Shown here piece by piece: positions 1-8,116 of a DNA stretch of 53,307 nucleotides. Source of the stretch: Deltaproteobacteria bacterium ADurb.Bin207. GTDB taxonomy: Bacteria; Myxococcota_A; Polyangia; Polyangiales; Polyangiaceae. Numbering within the stretch: position 1 is the first letter of the stretch; every line of letters begins with the position of its first letter. A program made the position numbers and the translations under genes. The notes under the pieces are model-generated. The model did no database searches. It was not told the origin of the DNA and was given only the letters and a program-made list of their open reading frames with translations. Where the stretch lies: assembly GCA_002070115.1 (NCBI GenBank), contig MWCO01000037.1:1-53307 (forward strand), read 5' to 3'.

Positions 1-146
1 CCGCCGCAACCTGGTATGAAACCGAGGAGCCGGAGGGTTGTGCTTGTGGCATCGTCGGAACCAGAAAAATGAGCGCTTTATGGCTTGTTCTGCTGGGCGG
101 TTGGCTAGGGTGGCGAAGACGCCGCGAAGTCCGATTGTCAACGTGA
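1..146 (+). CDS. C-terminal end of a MYXO-CTERM surface protein (partial)
   Basis: The 3' end of a gene that enters from the left; reading from base 3 gives 47 codons before TGA at 144-146. The tail contains Gly-Cys-Ala-Cys, a short linker, a hydrophobic helix (SALWLVLLGGWLGW) and a basic end (RRRREVR). In Myxococcota this order is the MYXO-CTERM signal, in which the Cys region is processed by a myxosortase and the protein ends up on the cell surface. The ectodomain lies outside the window, so its function is unknown. A 6-bp inverted repeat (TTGTCA-ACG-TGACAA, 135-149) spans the stop codon but has no T-run, so I do not call it a terminator. Confidence 0.7.
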   Translation, partial: AATWYETEEPEGCACGIVGTRKMSALWLVLLGGWLGWRRRREVRLST

Positions 147-342
147 CAACACCTGCTTTCCCACGAATACTGCCCAATTAGGTCAATCTCGCACCATCGG
201 TACGCTTGTCGCTCGTTGGGATCGGAAACGGTTGACAACTTGACATAACGAAAGCATCGAAGGGTCCCCATATGTCTCGTCCCAAGACCAGATCGATGCA
301 TGCGAATGCCGAAATGCTCGCTAAGCCTCGAATGGTATCGAA

Positions 343-358
343 TGGTACGATTTTTGCT
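343..358 (+). promoter_or_regulatory. Candidate sigma-54 (-24/-12) promoter of the T2SS operon
   Basis: The sequence is TGGTACG, four bases, TTGCT, with the diagnostic GG (344-345) and GC (356-357) exactly 10 bases apart. The known consensus is TGGCACG-N4-TTGCW, so this is nearly perfect. The predicted transcription start, about 12 bases past the GC, falls near 369. That would leave only about seven bases before the gspC ATG at 376, so either the leader is extremely short or the match is chance. The element overlaps the second copy of a 10-base near-repeat (AATGGTATCG / AATGGTACGA, 331-350). The rest of 147-342 shows no gene. Confidence 0.5.
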
Positions 359-375
359 TGATTCTTAGAGAGATC

Positions 376-1368
376 ATGGGTTTGGACGCAATCCTTAAGC
401 GCTACTTCGTGGTGGTCATTCTCGGCCTCGTCGGGCTTGCCGCCTACTTCCAAGCCTCGGGCGTGTCCCAATTCGCCAGCTCGCGCCTCGCTGTCGATGC
501 CAAAGCCATCGCTACCCCTCCCCCTACCGGGCCAGCGACGCTTGCCCGATCCCATACGGTGTCTCCCACGGCGACCCAAAAGTCAGCCACTGCCATCATC
601 GAGCGAAATCCCTTCGACTCGGAGACAGGACCTTTGAATCGGGTTGACGCTGGCCCCGATGCGGAAAACTCGTCGTCGGAAGCCACGGATTACTCAAACC
701 CCTACGGCGCGCCAGCGTGCCGGGACGCCACCAAAGTGTTGATCATCACCGCTTCCGACGATCCTGCCTGGTCGATGGTAGCGCTCGCGGGGGGAACGTC
801 CGACGGCAAATCGCAGATGCGTCGGGTGGGAGACACGTACGGTACGAAAAAAATCTGGTATATTGCTTGGGACCGGGTGTGGTTGGAGGGAGGCGGCGAA
901 TTCTGTCAAGTGCAGATGTTTGCGCCCCCGCCGAGCGCGGAAACACCGCCCCCTGCTCCCGTGGCAAAGCCAGAAGATCCCGCCCACAAAAGGGGAGGGG
1001 CTCGCTCGGTTCCCAACGATATCGCTTCGAAAATCCAGAAAGTAAGCCCCACCGAGTTCAATGTCGACCGTTCAGTGGTCGATCAAATTATGGAAAATCA
1101 GGCGGAATTGATGCGCTCCGCGCGTATCGTTCCCGAACAAGAAAACGGCAAAACCGTGGGGGTGCGGCTCTTTGGCATCCGACCCGACACGCTGTTGGGT
1201 ACGTTGGGATTACAAAACGGTGATCGCCTGGAATCCATCAATGGTTTCAATATGGCGAGCCCGGAAAAAGCCTTGGAGGCATACGCGCGATTGCGAACCG
1301 CCGACCACCTGACGGTTACGGTCAACCGGCAAGGAAAGCCTGTCAATATCGACTTCAACATCAAGTAA
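376..1368 (+). CDS. gspC: T2SS inner-membrane protein GspC (PDZ type)
   Basis: GspC links the inner-membrane platform of the type II secretion system to the outer-membrane secretin. This 330-residue protein has a short cytoplasmic N-terminus, one membrane helix (about residues 9-28, YFVVVILGLVGLAAYF), a Pro/Ala-rich periplasmic linker, a homology-region-like domain (about 105-180, from NPYGAPACRD to FCQVQMF) and a C-terminal PDZ domain (about 245-330, with LLGTLGLQNGDRLESINGF). The ATG at 376 is preceded by AGAGAG; a TTG at 358 is in frame but would lie inside the candidate promoter. It is the first gene of the T2SS cluster, 15 bases before the next gene. Length and domain order are normal for the family. 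Confidence 0.88.
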   Translation: MGLDAILKRYFVVVILGLVGLAAYFQASGVSQFASSRLAVDAKAIATPPPTGPATLARSHTVSPTATQKSATAIIERNPFDSETGPLNRVDAGPDAENSSSEATDYSNPYGAPACRDATKVLIITASDDPAWSMVALAGGTSDGKSQMRRVGDTYGTKKIWYIAWDRVWLEGGGEFCQVQMFAPPPSAETPPPAPVAKPEDPAHKRGGARSVPNDIASKIQKVSPTEFNVDRSVVDQIMENQAELMRSARIVPEQENGKTVGVRLFGIRPDTLLGTLGLQNGDRLESINGFNMASPEKALEAYARLRTADHLTVTVNRQGKPVNIDFNIK

Positions 1369-1383
1369 GGGGAGCGTTCCATC

Positions 1384-1635
1384 GTGATGACTCGTTTATT
1401 CCAGCAAGGACCCATCTGGCGAAGGGCATTGTGGGTTACTGTCACCATGATCGGTGTATCCACGGTGTTCGTGGCCACGATGCTGCTTTTGCTAGGTTCC
1501 TTGGCGGATTTGGCGGTGGCTCCCGCGAGCGACGGAACCACGGATGCGACCTCGGTGCCCGAGGTATCGGCGCAGCCACTGGCTCCATCGCGGGCACCGG
1601 CCAAGGGCGTAAAGACCCCGAAGGAGCAATCATGA
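1384..1635 (+). CDS. Small single-helix membrane protein inside the gsp operon
   Basis: An 83-residue protein I cannot assign to a family. Residues 1-15 are basic (FQQGPIWRRALW), about 16-42 form one membrane helix (TVTMIGVSTVFVATMLLLLG), and the rest is a Pro/Ala/Ser-rich tail ending in Lys/Glu, which suggests N-in topology with a periplasmic tail. The GTG at 1384 sits nine bases after GGGGAG (1369-1374); the ATG at 1387 is an alternative. Its stop overlaps the next ATG as ATGA. Position between gspC and gspD, a good ribosome site and the coupled junction suggest a real T2SS accessory. A GspB-like or secretin-assembly role would be inference from position only. Confidence 0.55.
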   Translation: MMTRLFQQGPIWRRALWVTVTMIGVSTVFVATMLLLLGSLADLAVAPASDGTTDATSVPEVSAQPLAPSRAPAKGVKTPKEQS

Positions 1636-1709
1636 GCCTTGCTTTCCGCAATTGCTCTCTTCGAACGATTGTCGTAGTCGCACGGGGGACGGACCCGAAT
1701 TGCTCATGA
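1632..1709 (+). CDS. 25-residue coupled peptide frame before gspD
   Basis: A short frame beginning at the ATG of the upstream ATGA junction (1632-1635) and ending at a second ATGA junction (1706-1709) where gspD starts. It has a strong ribosome site, AAGGAG at 1621-1626, five bases before its ATG. The peptide begins MSLAFRNCSLRTIVVV and ends GTDPNCS, and resembles nothing I know. It may be a translational bridge that lets ribosomes pass from the small membrane protein to gspD, rather than a functional peptide. Both overlaps are exact, which supports translation, but 25 codons is short enough to arise by chance. Confidence 0.35.
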   Translation: MSLAFRNCSLRTIVVVARGTDPNCS

Positions 1710-4216
1710 AAAGAACGAACCTCCCTATTTGGCCTCTTGCTCTGCTGCTGCCCCTTTTGGCTGGGGTGGCCTTTGCTCAGCCCAAGGCGCCAGCAACTCC
1801 CGTGGAAAGGCTCCGCATTCCTGCAGCGAGAGGTGCGGCTGCGCCTGCCGCCACTCCCAACCCTACCCCGCCGCCAGCGACGCCTGCCACCCCGGAAGCA
1901 CGCCATGGGGACACGACTTCGCTGCCGCAATTCCCCGACGAAATCGAATTCCAACCCCGTCCCGATGGCTACCGCGTCGCGTTTTCCCTCGAAGATGCGA
2001 ACCTTTCCGAACTCGTTCGCGTCATCAGCCAACTCACCGGCCGTCGCTTCATCTTCGGCGGCAAGGTCCGGGACATCAAGGCTACTGTGTATTCCCCTCA
2101 AAAGGTGACGGTAGCCGAAGCCTATCGAGCTTTTCTTGCCATTTTGGAAACCAATGGCTTGACGGTCGTACCTCACGGACAGTTTTTGAAAATCATCGAG
2201 TCGCCTGGGGTGGTGAACCAAACAACCCCGATTTTCGGCACCGGACAACCCGTGCCGCAAGAAGAGCGCTATATCACCCGGCTTTATCGTCTCAACCATA
2301 TTTCCGCCGACGAAGTCGCGAAACTGCTGGTCAAGTTCAAGTCCAAAGAAGCAGATATCTCCACCTATCCGCCAGGAGGCCTGCTCATCATTACCGATAC
2401 AGGCTCGAATGTGCGACGTCTGCTGCGAATCGTCGAGGAAATCGACGTGGGGGGAGCCTCCAACCAAATCTGGGTAGAAAACATTCATTACGCCGTCGCT
2501 TCAGAACTTGCCACCAAGCTTGGTGAGATTTTCGACATCAGCGGTAAGGGACAACCCACGGATGCCGTCGACGCCAGTGATACGCGGATTTCGAAAATCA
2601 TGGCCGAAGACCGCACAAATTCCTTGATCATCGTGGCGACGGAATCCGCCTATTTGCGCGTTCTCGAACTCATCAAACGTCTCGATGTGCAGCAGACTGG
2701 CGATGGGGACATCCATGTGTTGGCCTTGCAGCATGCGATGGCGGAAGAACTGGCGCAGACGTTGAACAATATCCTGTCGGGAATGACATCGACGAGCGGA
2801 GCGAAAGCGGCGCGTCCTGCCGGTGCGCCTGGGGGGGAAGGCGTTTTCGAAGGAACCTTGCGAATCACCGCCGACAAAGCCACCAACTCGCTCGTCATCA
2901 CCTCATCGTTACGGGATTATGCTTCCATTCGAACGGTCATCGATATGTTGGACCGCCCTCGTCGGCAGGTCTTTATCGAGGCCGTCATCCTCGACGTTTC
3001 CGTGGACCATACCAATCAATTCAACATCAATTATCACGGGGGGGCTGCGCCCAACGTAGGCGGTGGTGGCGATTCGTTGGTGTATGGCGGGTTCAATCCG
3101 CTGACCTCGATTCTCCTTCCCTCCGCGGACAACCTCCAAGGGTTGGCGTTGGGGGTGCGGGGGCCTGATATCGATGGGACCACCAACTTATTGGGGACTG
3201 GATTGACGGTTCCCGCGTTTGGTGTCGTGGTCAATGCGTTAGCGACGAGCAGTGATGCGAACGTACTTGCCACGCCGCATATCATAGCGACGGACAACGT
3301 GCCTGCCGAGATCAGCGTGGGGCAGAACATACCGCTTCAGACGAATTTGGGGGGATTGGGTAGCATGGGTAGCCTTGCGGGGTTGGCGGGAGGTCAGGCG
3401 GGATCGGCCGCGTCGAGCCTTGGCGCGTTGAGCAGCTTCGGTTTCGGAGGTTTTGCGGCGCCTCGCCAAGACGTGGGCACGAAAATCAAAGTGGTGCCGC
3501 ATATCAATGATTCCAATGAGGTACGCCTCGAATTGACCGAAGAGATCAGCGAGCAAGGAGCGGCTTCGGGCGCGTTGGGTGTTGTCTCGATTACGAAGCG
3601 AACGGCCGAGACGACCGTGGTGGTTCGCGATCAGCAGACCGTGGTGATTGGCGGTTTGATGCGCGATGCGGTGGTATCGAGCGAGAGCAAGGTGCCGGTG
3701 CTCGGGGATCTACCCCTGCTTGGATTTTTGTTCAGAAACTCGAGCAATACCAAGCAGAAGACCAACTTGCTGCTGATCCTCACGCCGTACATCATTCGCG
3801 ATCAAGACGATCTGCGAGCGATCTTCGAACGAAAAATGCAGGAACGTCAGGAGTTTTTGGATCGTTACTTCGTATTTAGCGACCAGAAGCCGTACGAGCC
3901 GCCGAAAGACTTCAGTCGGGCCAACGGATTGGTGGAAACCATTCGTCAGGCGCAGTTCCAGGTGCAGGAGCGAAAACGGCTGCTGGAAGAGAGCCGTCCT
4001 GATGCGGCCAAACAACACGAGCCGGGAGTGCCCATCGAATGGGTGCCTTCGAGTTCTGGAGGCGGAGAGCAAGTCGCGCGCGACCCAACTTCGCCCCCTC
4101 CCGCGCCCCATGCTCCACCGGCCGGTGGACCTCCCAATCGAACGCGGGTTGCGCCCATCCGGGTCACCCCTCCCGCGAAAAACGTGGAATCTCCTCCGAA
4201 CCCCGAGCCAAGGTAG
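1706..4216 (+). CDS. gspD: T2SS outer-membrane secretin GspD
   Basis: The secretin forms the multimeric outer-membrane channel of the T2SS. The 836-residue precursor starts with a signal peptide (MKRTNLPIWPLALLLPLLAG, cleavage near AFA-Q). N0 lies at about 80-170 (VAFSLEDANLSELVRVISQL), followed by three N1-N3 ring domains (for example RLYRLNHISADEVAKLL and IAEDRTN-type strands), then the secretin core with KIKVVPHINDSNEVRLEL and the signature VPVLGDLPLLGFLFRN ... LLLILTPYII. A Pro-rich tail of about 90 residues follows the core and is longer than usual; it could hold the pilotin-binding segment, which is inference. The ATG at 1706 is chosen because it opens the signal peptide and overlaps the preceding stop. 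gspE begins four bases after the stop. Confidence 0.93.
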   Translation: MKRTNLPIWPLALLLPLLAGVAFAQPKAPATPVERLRIPAARGAAAPAATPNPTPPPATPATPEARHGDTTSLPQFPDEIEFQPRPDGYRVAFSLEDANLSELVRVISQLTGRRFIFGGKVRDIKATVYSPQKVTVAEAYRAFLAILETNGLTVVPHGQFLKIIESPGVVNQTTPIFGTGQPVPQEERYITRLYRLNHISADEVAKLLVKFKSKEADISTYPPGGLLIITDTGSNVRRLLRIVEEIDVGGASNQIWVENIHYAVASELATKLGEIFDISGKGQPTDAVDASDTRISKIMAEDRTNSLIIVATESAYLRVLELIKRLDVQQTGDGDIHVLALQHAMAEELAQTLNNILSGMTSTSGAKAARPAGAPGGEGVFEGTLRITADKATNSLVITSSLRDYASIRTVIDMLDRPRRQVFIEAVILDVSVDHTNQFNINYHGGAAPNVGGGGDSLVYGGFNPLTSILLPSADNLQGLALGVRGPDIDGTTNLLGTGLTVPAFGVVVNALATSSDANVLATPHIIATDNVPAEISVGQNIPLQTNLGGLGSMGSLAGLAGGQAGSAASSLGALSSFGFGGFAAPRQDVGTKIKVVPHINDSNEVRLELTEEISEQGAASGALGVVSITKRTAETTVVVRDQQTVVIGGLMRDAVVSSESKVPVLGDLPLLGFLFRNSSNTKQKTNLLLILTPYIIRDQDDLRAIFERKMQERQEFLDRYFVFSDQKPYEPPKDFSRANGLVETIRQAQFQVQERKRLLEESRPDAAKQHEPGVPIEWVPSSSGGGEQVARDPTSPPPAPHAPPAGGPPNRTRVAPIRVTPPAKNVESPPNPEPR

Positions 4217-4220
4217 CCGC

Positions 4221-6002
4221 ATGCGTGAAGATCGTTTTCTTGGCGAGGTGCTGGTTCGACATGGGCTTCTGTCTCCCGAGCGGCTCGAACAGCTCTTCGA
4301 ACTGCAGCGCGAAAAAGGCTCCGATCTCATCGGGTTGCTCGTCTCGGGCAATATCGTCGATGAGGTGTCGCTGCATCGCGCGCTGGCCGACGAAGCAGGA
4401 CTTCCTTTCGTCGAAAAAATCGATGTGGAAGCCATTCCCACGGCTCTCGCCACGCAGTTGCCCATCACCTACGCGAAAGCCCATCGAATCATTCCCATCG
4501 ACGAAACGGATTCACAGATCACGATTTTATGCGCCGATCCTTTCAGTACCGCCACGATCGATGATGTTCGAGCCCTGCTGAGCAAACGAGTAGACCTGAA
4601 GGTTGCGACGGCCGAAGGGATCGTGGATGCCATCAATCGGGTTTATGAACGAGAAGTTGGACACGCCAGCGATCTCAAAACCGAGAGTGGAGAAGACGCG
4701 GACGATGATGAAATCGTCGATATTCTCGATTCGGATGATGATGCGCCCATCATTCGTTGGGTGCGGTCGTTGTATCGGCAAGCGGTGAAGGAGCGTGCGA
4801 GCGATATTCATATCGAGCCGGAAGAGCGGGAGGTGATTGTTCGTTATCGTATCGATGGCAAGCTTTACGTGGCGAAAAAGGCTCCGCGGCAATTCATGAA
4901 CTCGATCATATCGCGTGTTAAGATCGAGGCGGGGTTGAATATCGCGGAGAAGAGGCTCCCGCAGGATGGCCGTATTTCCTTCAAAATCGCTGGTAAAAGC
5001 ATCGATGTGCGCGTGTCGACGATTCCCACGAGCCGCGGCTTCGAACGAATCGTCATGCGACTATTGCATAAAACCGCCGTGTTGTTGGACCTCACGGACC
5101 TGGGGTTTTCCTCGAGGGATTATGCGTTGATGGACGGGCTGATCACCAAGCCCAACGGCATCATTTTGGTGACGGGACCGACCGGTAGTGGCAAGACGAC
5201 CACGCTATATGCTTGTTTGAATCGTATCAACAAGCCGAATATCAATATCCTCACCGCCGAGGATCCGGTGGAGTATGAGATCGGCGGCATCCATCAGGTG
5301 CCGGTACAAGCGAAGATTGGGCTGACTTTCGCCGCGGCGTTGCGGTCTTTTCTTCGTCAGGACCCGGACGTCATCATGGTGGGGGAAATCCGGGACCGGG
5401 AAACCGCGGAAATCGCCATTCACGCCTCCTTGACGGGGCATCTCGTGTTGTCGACGATCCATACGAATGACGCGGCCAGTGCGGTCACGCGTCTGGTGGA
5501 AATGGGGATTGAGCCGTTTTTGGTGCGTTCGAGTGTGATCGGGATTCTGGCGCAGCGGCTCGTGCGGGTGCTATGCCCTGATTGCAGGGAGGCATATCAT
5601 CCCTCGGCCTACGAATTGAGCCAGTTGGGAATCGACCCCGAACGCAGCAAGGCGCGTCGTGCCCGCAATATATCTGCCCGGTATCTACCGCATGGTTGTG
5701 ATTATGTGCCCGTGGGAACCGTGGAAGGGCAAGTGCCCACGGTGTATCGGCCCCGAGGATGTCCCGCGTGTATGGATACCGGCTATACGGGAAGAAAGGG
5801 GATCTATGAGCTGCTGATGGTCGACGAATTCGTGGCGCCCTTGATTTTGCGCAATGCCGATGCGCAATCGATCAAGCAGGTGGCGATGGAAAGGGGCATG
5901 GATTCGTTGCGAGACGATGGGGCTCGCAAAGTGTTGGAAGGTGTGACGTCGGTGGCCGAGGTATTGGCGGCCACGCAAGAAGACGTGGCCGTGGCGGAGT
6001 AA
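4221..6002 (+). CDS. gspE: T2SS assembly ATPase GspE
   Basis: The cytoplasmic hexameric ATPase that powers pseudopilus assembly; 593 residues. The N1E-like region (about 1-150) begins MREDRFLGEVLVRHGLLSPE. The motor has Walker A (GPTGSGKTTT, about 318-327), an Asp box (NILTAEDPVEYEI), Walker B (DPDVIMVGEIRDRE, about 380) and a His box (LTGHLVLSTIHTNDA). A tetracysteine zinc site follows: CPDC near 452 and CPAC near 515. The 58 residues between the two CxxC pairs are about twice the 29 known for Vibrio EpsE. The ATG at 4221 is four bases after the gspD stop; upstream in-frame extension would run through gspD. Confidence 0.95.
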   Translation: MREDRFLGEVLVRHGLLSPERLEQLFELQREKGSDLIGLLVSGNIVDEVSLHRALADEAGLPFVEKIDVEAIPTALATQLPITYAKAHRIIPIDETDSQITILCADPFSTATIDDVRALLSKRVDLKVATAEGIVDAINRVYEREVGHASDLKTESGEDADDDEIVDILDSDDDAPIIRWVRSLYRQAVKERASDIHIEPEEREVIVRYRIDGKLYVAKKAPRQFMNSIISRVKIEAGLNIAEKRLPQDGRISFKIAGKSIDVRVSTIPTSRGFERIVMRLLHKTAVLLDLTDLGFSSRDYALMDGLITKPNGIILVTGPTGSGKTTTLYACLNRINKPNINILTAEDPVEYEIGGIHQVPVQAKIGLTFAAALRSFLRQDPDVIMVGEIRDRETAEIAIHASLTGHLVLSTIHTNDAASAVTRLVEMGIEPFLVRSSVIGILAQRLVRVLCPDCREAYHPSAYELSQLGIDPERSKARRARNISARYLPHGCDYVPVGTVEGQVPTVYRPRGCPACMDTGYTGRKGIYELLMVDEFVAPLILRNADAQSIKQVAMERGMDSLRDDGARKVLEGVTSVAEVLAATQEDVAVAE

Positions 6003-6006
6003 GGCG

Positions 6007-7233
6007 ATGGCAGTCTACGAATACCGCGGAATCATCATTGCCTCCGGAAAGGCGACCAAGGGGGTCCGCGACGCTGACAATCCGAAGCAGCTTCGGGCGA
6101 TGCTGCGTCGCGATGGGGTGATGCTGACCTCGGCGACGGAGGAGGCCCAGGCCAAGGCGAAAAAGAAGCGTGAAATCGATATCTTAGCGATTTTTCGTCG
6201 GGTCAACGCGACGGATATCGCGGTGATGACCAGGCAATTGGCCACGTTGGTGCGAGCGGGGATCCCTTTGGTGGATGCGATCACGGCGCTGACGGAGCAG
6301 GTGGAGAAGGAGGATTTGAAGCGTGTGCTCACGAACCTTCGAGAGCGGCTCAACGAGGGAACGAGTTTTGCGCAGGCTTTGGAGCTGCATCCCAAGGTAT
6401 TTCCACCGATTTTCGTGAACATGGTGGCAGCGGGGGAGGTGTCTGGGACGTTGGAGCAGGTTCTCGAGCGTTTGGCCGACTTTCTCGAGAGTCAGGCGCA
6501 ACTCAAGGGAAAAGTATCAGCGGCGCTGGCGTATCCGGCGCTCATGCTGATCATTGGAACCGTGCTCATCAGCGTATTGATGGTGGCGGTGGTCCCGAAG
6601 GTGACGAGTATTTTCGAAAGCCTGGATCAAGCCTTGCCTTGGTACACCCAGGTGCTGATTGCCATCTCGGACTTTTTATCTGGGTATTGGTGGCTGCTTT
6701 TGCCCACGATTGCGCTGGGGGTCTACCTCTTTAATCGATGGAAAAAAACGAAAGACGGACGGTTGAAGTGGGATACTTTCACGCTCAAGACGCCTGTATT
6801 CGGTCCGCTTCTTCAGATGCTTGCGATTGCGAGGTTTGCAAAAACGTTATCGACGCTCTTGAGTGCGGGGGTGCCTTTGCTCAAGGCCATGGAAATTTCG
6901 AATCGGGTGTTGACGAATGCTTTGCTAGAGCGTGTGGTGCAAGACGCGACGGGGTCGATTCGTGAGGGGGAGAGCATTGCCGTGCCTCTTCGAAGAAGTG
7001 GCCAATTTCCGCCCATGGTTACCCACATGATTGCCGTGGGGGAGAAAAGCGGGCAGCTCGAAGAGATGCTCGAAAGCGTATCCAAAGCCTATGACGCGCA
7101 GGTCGATACCCGTGTGCAGATGCTTACCAGCTTGTTGGAACCATTGATGATCGTGTTGATGGGAGGTTCCGTGGGGTTCATCGCATTTGCGATTTTGATG
7201 CCCTTGATCCAGATGAATGACTTCGTGAAGTAA
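6007..7233 (+). CDS. gspF: T2SS inner-membrane platform protein GspF
   Basis: The polytopic platform protein that couples GspE to the pseudopilus; 408 residues, the usual length. It starts MAVYEYRGIIIASGKATKG, as in the PilC/GspF family. Two repeated T2SSF domains are visible (DIAVMTRQLATLVRAGIPLV and RFAKTLSTLLSAGVPLLKAM). Membrane helices lie near 178-200 (ALMLIIGTVLISVLMVAVV), 225-245 (WWLLLPTIALGVYLF) and 380-400 (LMIVLMGGSVGFIAFAILMP). The domain ends GEKSGQLEEML and PLIQMNDFVK, as expected. It starts four bases after gspE. Confidence 0.95.
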   Translation: MAVYEYRGIIIASGKATKGVRDADNPKQLRAMLRRDGVMLTSATEEAQAKAKKKREIDILAIFRRVNATDIAVMTRQLATLVRAGIPLVDAITALTEQVEKEDLKRVLTNLRERLNEGTSFAQALELHPKVFPPIFVNMVAAGEVSGTLEQVLERLADFLESQAQLKGKVSAALAYPALMLIIGTVLISVLMVAVVPKVTSIFESLDQALPWYTQVLIAISDFLSGYWWLLLPTIALGVYLFNRWKKTKDGRLKWDTFTLKTPVFGPLLQMLAIARFAKTLSTLLSAGVPLLKAMEISNRVLTNALLERVVQDATGSIREGESIAVPLRRSGQFPPMVTHMIAVGEKSGQLEEMLESVSKAYDAQVDTRVQMLTSLLEPLMIVLMGGSVGFIAFAILMPLIQMNDFVK

Positions 7234-7251
7234 TGGCCGAGGCGATGAAAA

Positions 7252-7662
7252 ATGGGAAAAAAGCGTGCGAAGGACAGAAATATCATCCTGCCCTGGGAGC
7301 AGCGAAACGCTTTTTTCCGTCGACCGGGCATGTCTCGGGCTCGTCCCGTGTTGATGACGATTGCCGTGATCGTTGTATTTTTGCTCATTGCCCAGCGCGA
7401 ACGAACTGCCTCGGGAGTACGCGCCACGCGAGCGTCGCTTTTGATAGTGCGGCGTGCGGTGGATACGTATCGGGCCGAACATGGCGCGTGCCCGCCGGAC
7501 CTGATGGAACTCGAGCGCAAAAACTATATCAAACAGGTTCCTACGGATGCGTGGGGCAGACCTTTTCTTTTGACCTGTCCCGGCCGCTTCGATCCGGCCG
7601 GATACGAATTGTCCTCCGCGGGCCCCGATGGAATTCCCGGAGGCTTGGACCGAATCGAATAA
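7252..7662 (+). CDS. GspG-like protein with a plain membrane anchor instead of a prepilin leader
   Basis: A 136-residue protein whose C-terminal half matches the globular part of the major pseudopilin GspG: a helix (RASLLIVRRAVDTYRAEHG), then CPPDLMELERKNYI, VPTDAWGRPFLL and SSAGPDGIPGG. The N-terminus lacks the Gly/Phe-Thr-Leu-x-Glu processing site of type IV prepilins. It has about 33 basic residues and one hydrophobic helix (about 34-47, VLMTIAVIVVFLLIA). It therefore should not be cleaved by the prepilin peptidase and cannot enter the pseudopilus by the normal route; a fixed membrane role is inferred. It lies 18 bases after gspF and just before true gspG. A start at 7233 belongs to a different frame without pseudopilin features. 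Confidence 0.75.
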   Translation: MGKKRAKDRNIILPWEQRNAFFRRPGMSRARPVLMTIAVIVVFLLIAQRERTASGVRATRASLLIVRRAVDTYRAEHGACPPDLMELERKNYIKQVPTDAWGRPFLLTCPGRFDPAGYELSSAGPDGIPGGLDRIE

Positions 7663-7681
7663 CGCCATGGAGATGAATGAC

Positions 7682-8092
7682 ATGCATCGTAGTTCTCGCT
7701 CGTTTCGTCTGGCTCGCGCCGCCGCCCGCGGTGTGACTCTCATCGAAGTCCTGATTGTCGTTGCGATTCTCAGCCTCATCGCCGCGGGTGTTACCGTTGC
7801 GGTGCTTCCCAAATTCCGTCAGGCCCAGATCGATACCGCGAGCACCAACGTCCGTGAAATTCGGGGGGCGGTCGTTCGATGGCGCGCCAATCGCGGAGGC
7901 GATGAGTGTCCGACGATTTCTCAACTCGTGCAGGACAAGGAGATCGACAGCGCGTCGAAGACCACCGATCCGTGGGATTCGCCCTATAAAATCGAATGTG
8001 CGGAAGACGAGACCTACGTGTCTTCCCCCGGACCCGACAAGAAAGAAGGGACCAAAGACGACATTATCATACCTGAAAAAGGGAATCGATAA
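7682..8092 (+). CDS. gspG: T2SS major pseudopilin GspG
   Basis: The main subunit of the T2SS pseudopilus; 136 residues. The leader is basic (RSFRLARAAARG) and cleavage by the prepilin peptidase is expected after Gly17, giving mature VTLIEVLIVVAILSLIAAG with the conserved Glu at position 5. The C-terminal domain shows TTDPWDSPYKIECAEDE and SSPGPDKKEGTKDDI, the calcium-site region typical of GspG. ATG 7682 has GGAG nine bases upstream; in-frame ATGs at 7667 and 7673 would only lengthen the leader. It starts 19 bases after the GspG-like gene. Confidence 0.92.
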   Translation: MHRSSRSFRLARAAARGVTLIEVLIVVAILSLIAAGVTVAVLPKFRQAQIDTASTNVREIRGAVVRWRANRGGDECPTISQLVQDKEIDSASKTTDPWDSPYKIECAEDETYVSSPGPDKKEGTKDDIIIPEKGNR

Positions 8093-8116
8093 TCGGAACT
8101 GAACGATGGGAGGCCT

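Noticed and set aside
232..245. Two overlapping TTGACA boxes before gspC (232-237 and 240-245)
   Set aside because: No -10-like box lies 16-18 bases downstream of either copy.
1442..2488. 348-codon frame on the minus strand
   Set aside because: It lies antisense to the small membrane gene and gspD, and its product is Arg/Gly-rich with no family features.
7233..7676. 147-codon frame starting at ATGGCC directly at the gspF stop
   Set aside because: Its product has no pseudopilin features, while the overlapping frame at 7252 has a GspG domain.
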